From: Pseudomonas sp. ACN8
GTDB taxonomy: Bacteria > Pseudomonadota > Gammaproteobacteria > Pseudomonadales > Pseudomonadaceae
NCBI RefSeq assembly: GCF_002303925.1
Contig: NZ_MRCS01000038.1
Span: 1-64,000 of the forward strand
Reading direction: 5' to 3'
DNA: 64,000 nucleotides
Positions 7,972 to 16,995 of this stretch are shown here, piece by piece. A program made the translations under genes and the position numbers. The number at the start of each line of letters is the position of its first letter. Positions within the stretch are counted from its first letter, which is position 1. Below the pieces are notes generated by a model, which did no database searches, was not told where the DNA came from, and saw only the letters and a list, made by a program, of their open reading frames with translations.

Positions 7972-8793
7972 TCACGCCGGTGAGTTGTCAGCCGGCAGCA
8001 ACAGTTCGACACCCTGCTTGCGGATGCCGTCGGCCGCGGCAGCGGTCAATGCGTCGTCGCTGAGGATGATGTCGAACTGCTCGAGTCCGGCAATCCTGTA
8101 CATGCTGAAGGTGCCGTATTTCGAACTGCTGGCCACCAGCACCACTTGCGCAGCCGATTGCATCGCGGCTTGCTTGACCTCCACCTTCAACGCCGAAGGC
8201 GTGGTGAGGCCGCGACGCAAGTCCCATGAACTGGTCGAGATGAACGCGATGTCGGTGACGACCTGACGCAAGGTGGCAACCGCCAGACCGCCCACGCACG
8301 ATTGGTTGGAGTGATCCAGCTGCCCGCCGGTATGAATCACCGTGACATGGGGGGCTTCGATCAGTGCCTGGACAATCCCGAAGTCATTGGTCACCACGGT
8401 CATGCCGGACAGCGCCTTGATATAGGGGACGATTTCCAGCGTGCTGGTTCCCGCGTCCAGGTAAATCGTCATGTCGGCATGCAGCAGCCGGGCGGCGAGC
8501 CTGGCCATGGCCTGCTTCTGCGGCAACTCGACCACCGCCTTGATCTGATGGCTGGGCTCACTGTGCAGCTGGCTGGCGATCCGCACCCCACCCGTTACCG
8601 AGTAAGCACGACCTTCCTGCTCCAGCAACGCGATGTCGCGGCGTATGGTCATGTGCGAGCAGTCGAACATTTCCATCAATTGATGAACGCTCAGCACCTG
8701 ATGCTTGCGCAACTGTCGCAGCATCAACTCACGGCGCTGTTCAGGGATCATCGGTGCGCCGCTTTCGGCGGCGATGTCCTTTTGACTAGGCAT
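7972..8793 (-). CDS. DeoR/GlpR-family transcriptional regulator of the threonate operon
   Basis: This 273-residue regulator has an N-terminal DeoR helix-turn-helix (HQLMEMFDCSHMTIRRDIALLEQEG broken here as MTIRRDIALLEQEG) and a C-terminal sugar-phosphate isomerase-like sensor domain with YLDAGTSTLEIV. The start at 8793 has GGAG 7 bp upstream; the frame is open further but shows no other site. It faces the operon end to end. Regulators of this type usually repress the adjacent sugar-acid genes and release DNA when they bind a phosphorylated intermediate, perhaps 3-oxo-tetronate 4-phosphate here. The target is inferred. Confidence 0.85.
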   Translation of the reverse strand: MPSQKDIAAESGAPMIPEQRRELMLRQLRKHQVLSVHQLMEMFDCSHMTIRRDIALLEQEGRAYSVTGGVRIASQLHSEPSHQIKAVVELPQKQAMARLAARLLHADMTIYLDAGTSTLEIVPYIKALSGMTVVTNDFGIVQALIEAPHVTVIHTGGQLDHSNQSCVGGLAVATLRQVVTDIAFISTSSWDLRRGLTTPSALKVEVKQAAMQSAAQVVLVASSSKYGTFSMYRIAGLEQFDIILSDDALTAAAADGIRKQGVELLLPADNSPA

Positions 8794-9055
8794 TCGGGCT
8801 CCAGAATGAAGTAATCCGCAGACAGGGAAGGCGGGTAAACATAGTAGCGAATCTGCCGCCGGATCAGTAGCGCGACGAGGCACCGGGGTGGTTTCATGCT
8901 CCGGGTGCAGTTGCCGGAAAATTTCGACACGTTGCATCAAAAGGGGCTTTACTGGAACAAGTCGTGCGGATTATCGAGGGCTGCGTGTTCTTGGCAGCGA
9001 GCACTGGCTGGATGCCGAGTTCAAATCTACACCCGTCCAGGTTGAGGACCAGCCC

Positions 9056-10603
9056 ATGTCCCGGTTCCTCTGCGCCATGCTGTTCGCGCTGCTGCTCGTC
9101 GGCTGCGCCACCACGCGCTTGCCCCACGAATTCAGCGAGGCGATACCCGCCGGCGATTCGGCTTTCGGGCGCTCGATCCAGGCTCAGGCCGCCGCGCATG
9201 AGGGGCGCTCGGGGTTTCGTTTGCTGCCCAATAGCAGTGAAGCATTCCGGGCGCGCGCCGAGTTGATCCGCAATGCGCAGAAATCCGTCGATCTGCAGTA
9301 CTACATCGTGCATAACGGCCTTAGCACCCGGGCACTGGTGCGTGAAATGCTGCTGGCTGCCGATCGCGGCGTACGGATACGCATTTTGCTCGATGACACG
9401 GCCAGCGACGGCCAGGCAGAAGTCATCGCTACCCTGGCGGTGCACCCGAACATCCATATCCGTGTCTTCAACCCGTTGCATCTGGGACGCAGCACCGTGG
9501 TCACCCGAACCATGGGCCGTCTGCTTGATCTTTCCCAACAACACCGACGCATGCACAACAAACTGTGGCTGGCCGACAACAGCGCAGCCATCGTCGGCGG
9601 ACGCAACCTGGGGGATGAGTATTTCGACGCCAAGCCCGATCTCAACTTCACCGACATGGACCTGCTGTGCATCGGCCCGGTCGCCGAACAGTTGGGGCAC
9701 AGCTTCGATCAGTACTGGAACAGCGCCTTGAGCCAGCCGATCAGCGACTTCCTGCGTAACAAGCCAACAGCACAAGACTTGCTCGAGAGCCGCCAACGCC
9801 TGGAGCAGTCGCTCCAGACCTCACGTATCGAGAGCAAGGTGCTGTACAACCATCTCATGACCTACCAGGCTCAACCGCAACTCGAGACCTGGCGCAAGCA
9901 GCTGATCTGGGCTCATAACAAGGCGATATGGGACGCTCCGAGCAAGGTTCTGGCCGACGGCGAACCGGACCGCGCGCTGTTGATGGCCACGCAGCTGCGA
10001 CCTGAACTCGATGGCGTCAATAACGAGCTGATCATGATCTCGGCGTATTTCGTCCCGCAAAAGCCGGGCATGGACTATCTCCTGGGGCGTGCCGATGCCG
10101 GCGTTGATGTGCGCCTGCTGACCAATTCACTGGAAGCCACCGATGTGCCGGCGGTGCATGGCGGCTATGCACCGTATCGCAAGACTCTGCTCGAACATGG
10201 CGTGAAACTCTATGAGCTGCGGCGCCAGCCGGACGATCCCGGCCGCAGCTCTTCGTTTGGTTTCAGTGGTGGTTCGGACTCCAGCCTGCACACCAAAGCC
10301 ATGATCCTGGACCAGCAGAAAGTGTTCATCGGCTCGTTTAATTTCGACCCGCGTTCAGTGTTCTGGAACACTGAAGTCGGGGTGCTGGTCGATAGTCCCG
10401 AGCTAGCCGGCCAAGTGCGCCAGCTGGCGCTTGAGGGCATGGCGCCGGCCATGAGTTACCAGGCCCGACTGGAAAACGGCGAAGTCGTCTGGCTCACCGA
10501 GGACGACGGTCGCCAGCGGACCTTGCGCAAGGAGCCCGGCGGCACATGGCGTAGCTTCAAAGCCTGGCTCAGCGACAAGATCGGCCTGGAGAAAATGCTC
10601 TAG
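9056..10603 (+). CDS. Phospholipase D-family lipoprotein, ClsC-like cardiolipin synthase
   Basis: This 515-residue protein starts with a lipoprotein signal (LLLVGC, Cys ~16). It has two complete HKD motifs: HNKLWLADN near residue 167 followed by GGRNLGDEYF, and HTKAMILDQ near residue 412 followed by GSFNFDPRS. The order and spacing match E. coli ClsC/YmdC, which makes cardiolipin from phosphatidylglycerol and phosphatidylethanolamine. The start at 9056 is chosen because GAGGA precedes it and it begins the signal peptide; the open frame extends 56 codons upstream without one. It could also be another periplasmic phospholipase D. Confidence 0.8.
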   Translation: MSRFLCAMLFALLLVGCATTRLPHEFSEAIPAGDSAFGRSIQAQAAAHEGRSGFRLLPNSSEAFRARAELIRNAQKSVDLQYYIVHNGLSTRALVREMLLAADRGVRIRILLDDTASDGQAEVIATLAVHPNIHIRVFNPLHLGRSTVVTRTMGRLLDLSQQHRRMHNKLWLADNSAAIVGGRNLGDEYFDAKPDLNFTDMDLLCIGPVAEQLGHSFDQYWNSALSQPISDFLRNKPTAQDLLESRQRLEQSLQTSRIESKVLYNHLMTYQAQPQLETWRKQLIWAHNKAIWDAPSKVLADGEPDRALLMATQLRPELDGVNNELIMISAYFVPQKPGMDYLLGRADAGVDVRLLTNSLEATDVPAVHGGYAPYRKTLLEHGVKLYELRRQPDDPGRSSSFGFSGGSDSSLHTKAMILDQQKVFIGSFNFDPRSVFWNTEVGVLVDSPELAGQVRQLALEGMAPAMSYQARLENGEVVWLTEDDGRQRTLRKEPGGTWRSFKAWLSDKIGLEKML

Positions 10604-10744
10604 GTCGAAACCGGTTATCCATGACCCAGGGTCGATGGATAGCTGTTGCGCTGCATGGGTGATCTTTTCAACGCTGGCAGGCGGGTTTTTTTCTGTGTGG
10701 CGCAAGTTCATAAAATCTTCAAACACCTTAAACGGGTGATCCAT
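10403..10744 (-). CDS. Possible small protein after the J-like gene, antisense to the clsC-like 3' end
   Basis: This is an open frame of 113 codons starting ATG at 10744, with CAGGGA 6 bp upstream, 23 bp after the stop of the J-like gene and on the same strand. The first ~46 residues (from MDHPFKVFEDFMNLRHTEKN) lie in intergenic DNA and look protein-like. The rest runs antisense through the last 200 bp of the clsC-like gene, which argues against a full-length product. It may be a truncated remnant, a short genuine gene with a different end, or chance. Confidence 0.22.
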   Translation of the reverse strand: MDHPFKVFEDFMNLRHTEKNPPASVEKITHAAQQLSIDPGSWITGFDLEHFLQADLVAEPGFEATPCAAGLLAQGPLATVVLGEPDDFAVFQSGLVTHGRRHALKRQLAHLAG

Positions 10745-10767
10745 GTCGATTCCCTGTGATGCGATTT

Positions 10768-12357
10768 TCAGCGCAATCGACCTTGAGTCAGCAGGGTGCC
10801 GGGCATATGCAGTTGCACATAGCCAATGACCAGCACCATTAACAGGCAGAACAGCCATTGCAGCCGGCTGAGCCCGGCAATCCGGTAGATCGCCTGCAAT
10901 GGCTTTCGCCAGCGGTACTGGCGATCCGTGGGGACTGCACTGGCGGGCTGCAGCAAGCCGATCACTCCGGTGATCACATAAGTCGCCAGCCCCAGTACCC
11001 CGAGCCAGTTCCAGATAACCAAGGCCAATGCCAGCAACGGACCGCCATTACGTATCACCAGGTAACGACGATCGGCCGTCAGTTTGTGTCGTACACACCA
11101 TTCGCTGGCGCGCAGGTCGAGGTCGTACAGGTTCTCCGTCAAGGTGGTCCAATGGCTGAGCAGCCATTTGCCGACCTGCGCCGCCACCCAGCCACCCAGT
11201 GCGTAGAGTGGCAGCATGAGCAGCACAATGAGTCCGGAACTGCCCAGGTTGTTCAGTGCAAGGGCGATGGTCAAAACGCAGGCCGCGCGTTTAACGCCAT
11301 AGGGCGGGTCCTTGTGACCGATGAGTGCCTTCCAGAACCACGGATCGTGGTTGGGGAACATGCCCAGCAAGTCGGGGAAACGCGTGGCAAAGGTCTCAGC
11401 CAGCTGTTCGCAGGCTTGCCAGTCCGCCTCGACGAAACCCAGGGCCAGTTCCGCCTGCTGCGCGGGTTGCGTCGACAGCAGAAACAGCGCGGCGGCGTTG
11501 GCACACGCACTGGGGTGTTGCTGGCGTTGCTGCATCAGGGAGCGCAGTTCGCCGAGCCAGGCTTGTTGCTCGCAGCGCCTGTGCAAAGCTTGCCACTGGT
11601 CCTCGGCAATGGGCACAACCGCCGCTTCGACATCCCAGGCGAACAATTGACACACTCGTTGGAACAGTTGCGCCGACCAGTCCTCGGTATTCAGGAACAG
11701 GTTCAGAACCTGTACCTGAAGCGCCTGACGACGTGCGAAATCACCGAGCCAGGGTTGGCGGCTGTGGTGTTCCAGGAAGTCCAGGAAGTACTCTTGCTCG
11801 CCACTTGCCAGCAGATGATCAAGCTTGCGGTACAGCGCTGCGGTGAGGGCGCGGATCAACTGCTGCTGGTGAAACTCACTGGCGGGGATCTGTTGCCAGG
11901 GCGTCAACCATTGACGTTGTTCAAGGCCCCAGCTCAGCAGGGGCCAATGTGCTTCAGGGTCGTCCACGCAACGCTGGAACAGCAGCCGTTCGAATTCGGC
12001 GTTGCAGCCCCTGGCCGATGCCTCGGTCCAGTAGCGATCAACCGCCTGATCTTCAAATCCGGATAACAGTTCAACGGCCTGTTCGTGCAGGGACCGCGTG
12101 GGTGTCAGGTTCGGGTGCGGCCGGTGCTGTGTTATGGACGCAGCGGTAACGTCAGCGGCAACCTTATGAACTTCGTCGGGGCCCTCACGCAGGATTTGCA
12201 GGGCTTGCTCATAGGCTTCACGCAGTTGCTGGAAGGCGACGGGATCCTCATCCGGACGTCTGACCTTGAGCAGCCTGGCGTATTGGCGCTTGATGCTGCG
12301 CTCGTCGGAGCGGGCGGGCAGGTCGAGGACTTCCCAGCAATCGAAAACAGGTTCCAT
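10768..12357 (-). CDS. Membrane J-domain-like co-chaperone of HscC (DjlB/DjlC type)
   Basis: This 529-residue protein has an N-terminal J-like domain (residues ~5-55: CWEVLDLPARSDERSIKRQY, then RRPDEDPVAFQQLREAYE). The canonical HPD tripeptide reads RPD, with Arg in place of His. A long helical middle region follows, and the C-terminal third holds at least three strongly hydrophobic segments, so it is probably anchored in the inner membrane. It starts 3 bp after the hscC stop. E. coli HscC works with the J-proteins DjlB and DjlC, and the gene order here matches that pairing. The precise orthologue is not resolved. Confidence 0.75.
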   Translation of the reverse strand: MEPVFDCWEVLDLPARSDERSIKRQYARLLKVRRPDEDPVAFQQLREAYEQALQILREGPDEVHKVAADVTAASITQHRPHPNLTPTRSLHEQAVELLSGFEDQAVDRYWTEASARGCNAEFERLLFQRCVDDPEAHWPLLSWGLEQRQWLTPWQQIPASEFHQQQLIRALTAALYRKLDHLLASGEQEYFLDFLEHHSRQPWLGDFARRQALQVQVLNLFLNTEDWSAQLFQRVCQLFAWDVEAAVVPIAEDQWQALHRRCEQQAWLGELRSLMQQRQQHPSACANAAALFLLSTQPAQQAELALGFVEADWQACEQLAETFATRFPDLLGMFPNHDPWFWKALIGHKDPPYGVKRAACVLTIALALNNLGSSGLIVLLMLPLYALGGWVAAQVGKWLLSHWTTLTENLYDLDLRASEWCVRHKLTADRRYLVIRNGGPLLALALVIWNWLGVLGLATYVITGVIGLLQPASAVPTDRQYRWRKPLQAIYRIAGLSRLQWLFCLLMVLVIGYVQLHMPGTLLTQGRLR

Positions 12358-12360
12358 GGC

Positions 12361-14058
12361 TTAGAATCCACCACCGGTTTCGAGCAGGCCGATGCGCTCG
12401 CTCAGATTGTTGCGAGCCTGGCGGATGACACGCTCGTCCTGGCTTGCCAGTGCCTGCTGAAACAGGCTTGCCCATTGGTCAATCTGCTCACGAAGCTCGC
12501 CCAGGCTTTCTTGATACAAACGCTCCAGGCGGGCTACCAGTAGGGTATTGATCTGCTGATCGCGGGGATGCACCTTGAACTCGGCCAGCGCTTTCAGGCG
12601 CTCGGCGATTTCTTCGCTACTGAGCACGCCCGGATTGTTTTCGATCACCAGGGTGCGCTGTTCACCGGTCATGGGAATGCTCACCTGACACTCCAGAATG
12701 CCGTTGTTGTCGTAGGTGAAGCGCACGTCCAGTTCGACGACGCAACCGGTATTCACCGGGACCGGAATCTCCAGCTCACCCAAGGCGATGTTGTCGCGCA
12801 CCAGGCGACTCTCACCCTGGTAGATCTTCACCAGTACGCTTTCCTGCAAGTCATGAACGGTGCACACGGTTTCTACCCGGCTGACCGGGACCGTACTGTT
12901 GCGCTCAATGATCGGCAGATAGTGCCCTGGCTCATGGTGTTGACCCACCCGTTGCGAGACTGCTATGCCCAGGGTGTAGGAGCAGACGTCGGTCAACACC
13001 ACTTCTTCCAGGGCGGCGCTGCGGGACTTCAGCGCCGCCTGGATCGCGGCGCCATGAGCCACGGCTTCGTCGGGGTTGATGTGGATGGACGGGAAGCGGC
13101 CAAACAGCCCCGCAGCCAGTTTGCGCACCAATGGCATGCGGGTGGTGCCGCCTACCAGCAGCACTTCGTCGAGCTCGTTGATACGGATTCTGGCATCGCG
13201 CAGGGCGCGTTCAATCGGATTGCGCAGGCGCTCGAGCAAGGGCGCGAACAATGTGGCCATCTCGTCCTGGGTAAAAAGATGCTTCCACTGCTGGCCGTCC
13301 ACACGCAAGACAAACTCGCTTGCCAGTTCCTGCCCCAGCGCCTGGCGTACCCGCTCGGCTTCGCGGCGCAGCGCTTGGGCGATCGTTTGCACTGGCGGAA
13401 ATCCTGGCTGGTCGCACTGGGTCTGGATAAAGCGCTCGGCCAGCACCTGGTCGAAATCCTCACCGCCCAGATAGTTGTCGCCAGCGCTGGCCCGCACCTC
13501 CATGACGCCGTCGAACAGCTCAAGGATGGACACGTCGAAGGTGCCGCCGCCCAGGTCGAAGACCAGGAACGAGGTTTCCTTGCCATGCTGCGGCAAGCCG
13601 TAGGCCAGTGCGGCAGCGGTCGGTTCGTTGATGAGCTTGTCGACTTTCAGTCCGGCCAGTTCGCCGGCGATACGGGTGGCCTTGCGCTGCGCGTCACTGA
13701 AGTACGCGGGGACGCTGATGACCGCCTCGGTCACCGGTTCGCCGTAGGCACGTTCGACGTCTTCCTTGAGGCTCCCGAGCACCAGCGCCGAAAGTTCTTC
13801 AGGGCGCAACGTCTTCGTACCCAGTTGCACGGTGCGCGCGCTGCCCATATGACGCTTGAACAGCGCGGTGGTCATGCCAGGGTGGGTGTGCAGGCGCTCG
13901 CGGGCAGCCTGGCCGACCAGAATCCGGCCTTCATCGTCCAGCCCCACGACCGAAGGGGTCAGCCATTGACCCAGTGCGTTAGGTACCAGAACACTGGCAT
14001 CGTTATGCCAGACAGCCACCAGGCTGTTGGTGGTACCCAGATCGATCCCGACAATCAT
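12361..14058 (-). CDS. hscC: HscC-type Hsp70 chaperone
   Basis: This 565-residue member of the Hsp70 family has MIVGIDLGTTNSLVAVW (phosphate loop 1), VFDLGGGTFDVSIL (phosphate 2) and VLLVGGTTRMPLVRKL (adenosine site). It is about 70 residues shorter than DnaK, and the C-terminal lid is reduced, as in HscC. It would act in the cytoplasm with the J-like protein encoded just downstream. E. coli HscC is a specialised Hsp70 linked to stress responses; clients are unknown. The start has AAGGAAAG 6 bp upstream. A DnaK identity is unlikely given length and context. Confidence 0.85.
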   Translation of the reverse strand: MIVGIDLGTTNSLVAVWHNDASVLVPNALGQWLTPSVVGLDDEGRILVGQAARERLHTHPGMTTALFKRHMGSARTVQLGTKTLRPEELSALVLGSLKEDVERAYGEPVTEAVISVPAYFSDAQRKATRIAGELAGLKVDKLINEPTAAALAYGLPQHGKETSFLVFDLGGGTFDVSILELFDGVMEVRASAGDNYLGGEDFDQVLAERFIQTQCDQPGFPPVQTIAQALRREAERVRQALGQELASEFVLRVDGQQWKHLFTQDEMATLFAPLLERLRNPIERALRDARIRINELDEVLLVGGTTRMPLVRKLAAGLFGRFPSIHINPDEAVAHGAAIQAALKSRSAALEEVVLTDVCSYTLGIAVSQRVGQHHEPGHYLPIIERNSTVPVSRVETVCTVHDLQESVLVKIYQGESRLVRDNIALGELEIPVPVNTGCVVELDVRFTYDNNGILECQVSIPMTGEQRTLVIENNPGVLSSEEIAERLKALAEFKVHPRDQQINTLLVARLERLYQESLGELREQIDQWASLFQQALASQDERVIRQARNNLSERIGLLETGGGF

Positions 14059-14400
14059 CAGTGCTTTCCTTTTCCATGGCTTGACTTAACGAGCCTGTTC
14101 TTCCTTGACCAGCAGAGGCAGATCCTAGTCACCTGCGATCATTTTTTCCAATGAAGGTTCAATATCCGCATGCTGGATAAGTGGACCGGGTCGCGACCTG
14201 TAAGTGATGGACATGTTTGAGTTTAAGCATGGCCATGAGGTTTTTTGGCCGATTGTTGTCGGTTGAGAAGGGCTGCAAACGACGGTGGATTCAACCGGTC
14301 GATGCGACACAAGCAAATTCTGTGTGGGCGGAATTTTGAACTCCCGATCCAGAGCCCAACTCCTAACTCACAAGGCACTGCACACGACAATGATGTGGCG
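14059..14400. other. Intergenic region between divergent hscC and MFS genes
   Basis: About 340 bp contain no supported gene. It should contain promoters for both divergent units, but I see no clear consensus boxes. A 12-mer GGCCGATTGTTG at 14247-14258 recurs at 15917-15928 after the MFS gene. Confidence 0.4.
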
Positions 14401-15861
14401 ATGACCCACCAACAGCTGCATAGCCGCGAGCCCGGCGCGATATTCGAAACCGATCTTCCAGCACGCCTGGACCGCTTGCCGTGGGGCCGCTTTCACTCCA
14501 TGCTAGTGTTCGCGCTGGGCATCACCTGGTTGCTCGACGGTCTGGAAGTGACCCTGGCCGGCTCGGTGTCCGGCGCGCTGAAAAACAGCCCCGACCTGCG
14601 CATGAGCAACTTCGATATTGGCTTGGCCGGCGGCATCTACATCGCCGGCGCAGTGCTCGGTGCCTTGCTGTTCGGCTGGCTGACCGATCGCCTGGGGCGG
14701 CGCAAGCTGTTCTTCGTAACTTTATGGCTCTATGTAGGTGCCACGGCGGCCACGGCGTTCTCCTTCAACCTGGAAAGCTTCCTGCTGTTTCGCTTCCTCA
14801 CGGGCATGGGCATCGGCGGCGAATACACGGCGATCAATTCGACCATCCAGGAATTCACCCCGGTACGCTATCGCGGCTGGGTCGACCTGAGCATCAACGG
14901 CACATTCTGGTTGGGCGCAGCGCTTGGTGCCGGCGGGGCCATCGTTCTGCTGGACCCGCACGTGGTCGGCGGCGAGCTGGGCTGGCGCCTGTGCTTTGGC
15001 ATCGGTGCCGCGTTGGGTGTGTTGATTCTGGTGATGCGCCTGTGGTTGCCGGAAAGCCCGCGCTGGCTGCTGGTCCATGGTCAACACGATGTGGCGCGAG
15101 GCATCGTAGAAGGCATCGAAGCGCGTCTGCGCGAACAAGGCCATGAACTGCCGGCGGTGACCAGCAAACCACTGCGCCTGCACGCGCGGGACCACACGCC
15201 GCTGGCGGAGGTCTTCCATACCCTGTTCATCAGATTCAGCCGCCGCGCGCTGGTGGGGATGACCCTGCTGACCGCGCAGGCCTTCTTTTACAACGCGATC
15301 TTCTTCACCTATGCGCTGGTGCTCACCGATTTTTACCAGGTGCCCGCCGAGCAGGTCGGCTGGTACGTATTGCCCTTGGCACTGGGCAATTTCTGCGGGC
15401 CGTTGCTGTTGGGGCGCCTGTTTGACGTGGTCGGCCGACGCGTGATGATCAGCTTCACTTACGCGACGTCCGGGGTGTTGCTGGCGCTCAATGGCTACGC
15501 CTTCCAGCAGGGCTGGCTGGATGTCACCCAGCAAGCCGCGGCGTGGATGGTGATCTTCTTTTTCGCTTCGGCAGCGGCCAGTTCGGCTTACCTGACGGTG
15601 GCAGAAACCTTCCCACTGGAAATCCGTGCCTTGGCCATCGCTGTGTTTTACGCGTTTGGCACTGGCCTGGGCGGCATCATCGGGCCGACGCTGTTTGGCC
15701 AACTGATCCAGACCCAGCAGCGCAGCAGTCTGCTGATGGGTTATCTGGCAGGCGCTGCACTCATGTGTGTGGCAGCGGTGGTGCAAGCGGTTTGGGGGGT
15801 GGCTGCCGAGCGTCGAGCGTTGGAGCAGGTGGCCAGGCCTTTGTCGCAGGCTGGGGATTGA
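14401..15861 (+). CDS. MFS transporter, metabolite:H+ symporter type
   Basis: This protein of about 486 residues has 12 predicted membrane helices. The loop 2-3 motif GWLTDRLGRRKLFF and the later LPESPRWLLVHGQ place it among sugar-porter/metabolite:H+ symporters (SV2- or YceI-like subgroup) of the major facilitator superfamily. The N-terminal sequence DLPARLDRLPWGRFH is typical of Pseudomonas members of that group. The substrate is unknown, and the neighbours (chaperones, a lytic transglycosylase) give no clue. The start at 14401 is the last Met before the conserved N-terminus, but no strong ribosome site precedes it, so an upstream start in the open frame from 14245 cannot be excluded. Confidence 0.75.
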   Translation: MTHQQLHSREPGAIFETDLPARLDRLPWGRFHSMLVFALGITWLLDGLEVTLAGSVSGALKNSPDLRMSNFDIGLAGGIYIAGAVLGALLFGWLTDRLGRRKLFFVTLWLYVGATAATAFSFNLESFLLFRFLTGMGIGGEYTAINSTIQEFTPVRYRGWVDLSINGTFWLGAALGAGGAIVLLDPHVVGGELGWRLCFGIGAALGVLILVMRLWLPESPRWLLVHGQHDVARGIVEGIEARLREQGHELPAVTSKPLRLHARDHTPLAEVFHTLFIRFSRRALVGMTLLTAQAFFYNAIFFTYALVLTDFYQVPAEQVGWYVLPLALGNFCGPLLLGRLFDVVGRRVMISFTYATSGVLLALNGYAFQQGWLDVTQQAAAWMVIFFFASAAASSAYLTVAETFPLEIRALAIAVFYAFGTGLGGIIGPTLFGQLIQTQQRSSLLMGYLAGAALMCVAAVVQAVWGVAAERRALEQVARPLSQAGD

Positions 15862-16115
15862 GTGGGGGACTACTGGCAAAAGAGCCGTTTGAGAAAACCG
15901 GATTTTTAACAGAATCGGCCGATTGTTGCCTGCCGCGACGGGCACCAACCACCCCATCCCGACCTGCCACAGCAACCGGAAATCCAGGGACGATTCACTC
16001 AAAAGGGTGACGCGGTCGAGCTGGATGTCTTCTGACGTTTTTGCCTGCACCTGCATGACTCGGGCTTCTTGCAGTAAACGGAGGGTACCTATGCCCTTAC
16101 TTTTGAGGGTAATGA

Positions 16116-16721
16116 ATGAAACAAGGACAAGTTCTGCTGTTGGCTTTGTTGTTTATGTTTTTGACCGGTTGCACGACGACGCCACCAAAAGATCAAGGCA
16201 ATCTCTGCAGTATTTACCGTGAGTATCCCGACTGGTATGAGGATTCGCTGCAAATGCAGAGTGAATATGGGACGCCTCTGCATGTGGCCATGGCGATCAT
16301 GAAGCAGGAAAGCAGCTACGTGGCGGACGCATTGCCGCCTCGTGACTACCTGCTCTGGGTGATCCCCTGGGGGCGAGTCAGTTCCGCCTATGGTTATGCG
16401 CAGGCTCAAGACCCGGTGTGGGGTGAGTACAAGGACAATACGGGCAACGGTGGTTCGCGTGACAGTTTCGACGACGCGATCATGTTTATCGGTTGGTACA
16501 CCACTGGCACCCAACGTCAGCTCGGAATCTCCAAATGGGACACCTACAATCAGTACCTGGCTTATCACGAGGGGCGCGGGGGCTTTAGCCGCAATACCTA
16601 TCGCAGTAAACCGTGGCTGATGCAGGTTGCCCAGAAAGTGCAAAAGCAGTCAGAGATTTACAGCGCGCAACTAAAAGTGTGTCGCCAAGAGTTGGAAGAT
16701 GATCGTAGCGGGTGGTTTTAA
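16116..16721 (+). CDS. Lipoprotein with lytic transglycosylase (SLT) domain
   Basis: This 201-residue lipoprotein has a signal peptide ending at FLTGC (Cys19). The mature part has the SLT fold signature: AMAIMKQESSYV with catalytic Glu near residue 65, then SAYGYAQAQDPVW and a YLAYHEGRGGF segment. It should cleave peptidoglycan glycan strands by forming 1,6-anhydromuramic acid, attached to the outer membrane. It stands alone between an MFS gene and a terminator. Length and the lack of extra domains distinguish it from MltC/EmtA. Confidence 0.82.
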   Translation: MKQGQVLLLALLFMFLTGCTTTPPKDQGNLCSIYREYPDWYEDSLQMQSEYGTPLHVAMAIMKQESSYVADALPPRDYLLWVIPWGRVSSAYGYAQAQDPVWGEYKDNTGNGGSRDSFDDAIMFIGWYTTGTQRQLGISKWDTYNQYLAYHEGRGGFSRNTYRSKPWLMQVAQKVQKQSEIYSAQLKVCRQELEDDRSGWF

Positions 16722-16737
16722 CGTCTTTACGAAAAAA

Positions 16738-16773
16738 TCCCCGCACCTCCTGGGGGAAGATGCGGGGCAAAGC
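16738..16773. terminator. Bidirectional Rho-independent terminator
   Basis: CCCCGCA and TGCGGGG flank a 15-bp loop. On the minus strand the stem is followed by ATTTTTTCG, a clear T-tract, so it serves minus-strand transcripts coming from the right; it may also stop the lipoprotein gene on the plus strand. Confidence 0.75.
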
Positions 16774-16774
16774 A

Positions 16775-16861
16775 TTACACATGGTGAGGAAGGTCGGTCT
16801 CCTCAAATGCAGACTGGCTGTATTCGAAGCGTCCGTTAAAGGTGTCACCTGTAAACCTCAC
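16775..16861 (-). CDS. Possible 28-residue protein
   Basis: A short frame starts at GTG 16861 and ends TAA just 2 bp before the strong minus-strand terminator. The peptide is balanced in composition, with aromatic and acidic residues (FEYSQSAFEETDLPHHV), unlike a random high-GC frame. A ~55-bp AT-rich element lies 27 bp upstream of the start, a near copy of one upstream of the next small gene. No known family is recognised. The terminator-ended layout supports a real transcript; whether the peptide is made is uncertain. Confidence 0.35.
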   Translation of the reverse strand: MRFTGDTFNGRFEYSQSAFEETDLPHHV

Positions 16862-16888
16862 CTTGGCCAACGCCCCCCCTCGACGCCT

Positions 16889-16943
16889 ATTTAAAGTCGA
16901 GGGAGCGGGGCGAGCGAAATCAATAATTATCAAAAACAGATTA
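16889..16943 (-). repeat. AT-rich promoter-like repeat, copy 1
   Basis: This 55-bp segment runs from ATTTAAAG to CAGATTA and aligns with 17212-17267 at roughly 75-80 % identity, including an identical 15-mer AATAATTATCAAAAA. Read on the minus strand it ends about 27 bp before the 28-codon frame. The left end forms a hairpin with upstream sequence (CCCTCGAC 16877-16884 with GTCGAGGG 16896-16903). Confidence 0.6.
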
Positions 16944-16995
16944 AAAAATACGGATATGACGTCGCGGATAGCTTCTCGGTGATGGCATCGCGTGG

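Noticed and set aside
10858..12066. Open frame of 402 codons opposite the J-like gene
   Set aside because: Antisense shadow with repetitive Gln/Arg content and no start signal.
12568..14154. Open frame of 528 codons opposite hscC
   Set aside because: The minus-strand Hsp70 is certain, and the antisense frame has no ribosome site or known domain.
14247..15928. 12-mer GGCCGATTGTTG on both sides of the MFS gene, as possible insertion footprints
   Set aside because: The copies are short, not adjacent to inverted repeats, and could occur by chance at this length and distance.
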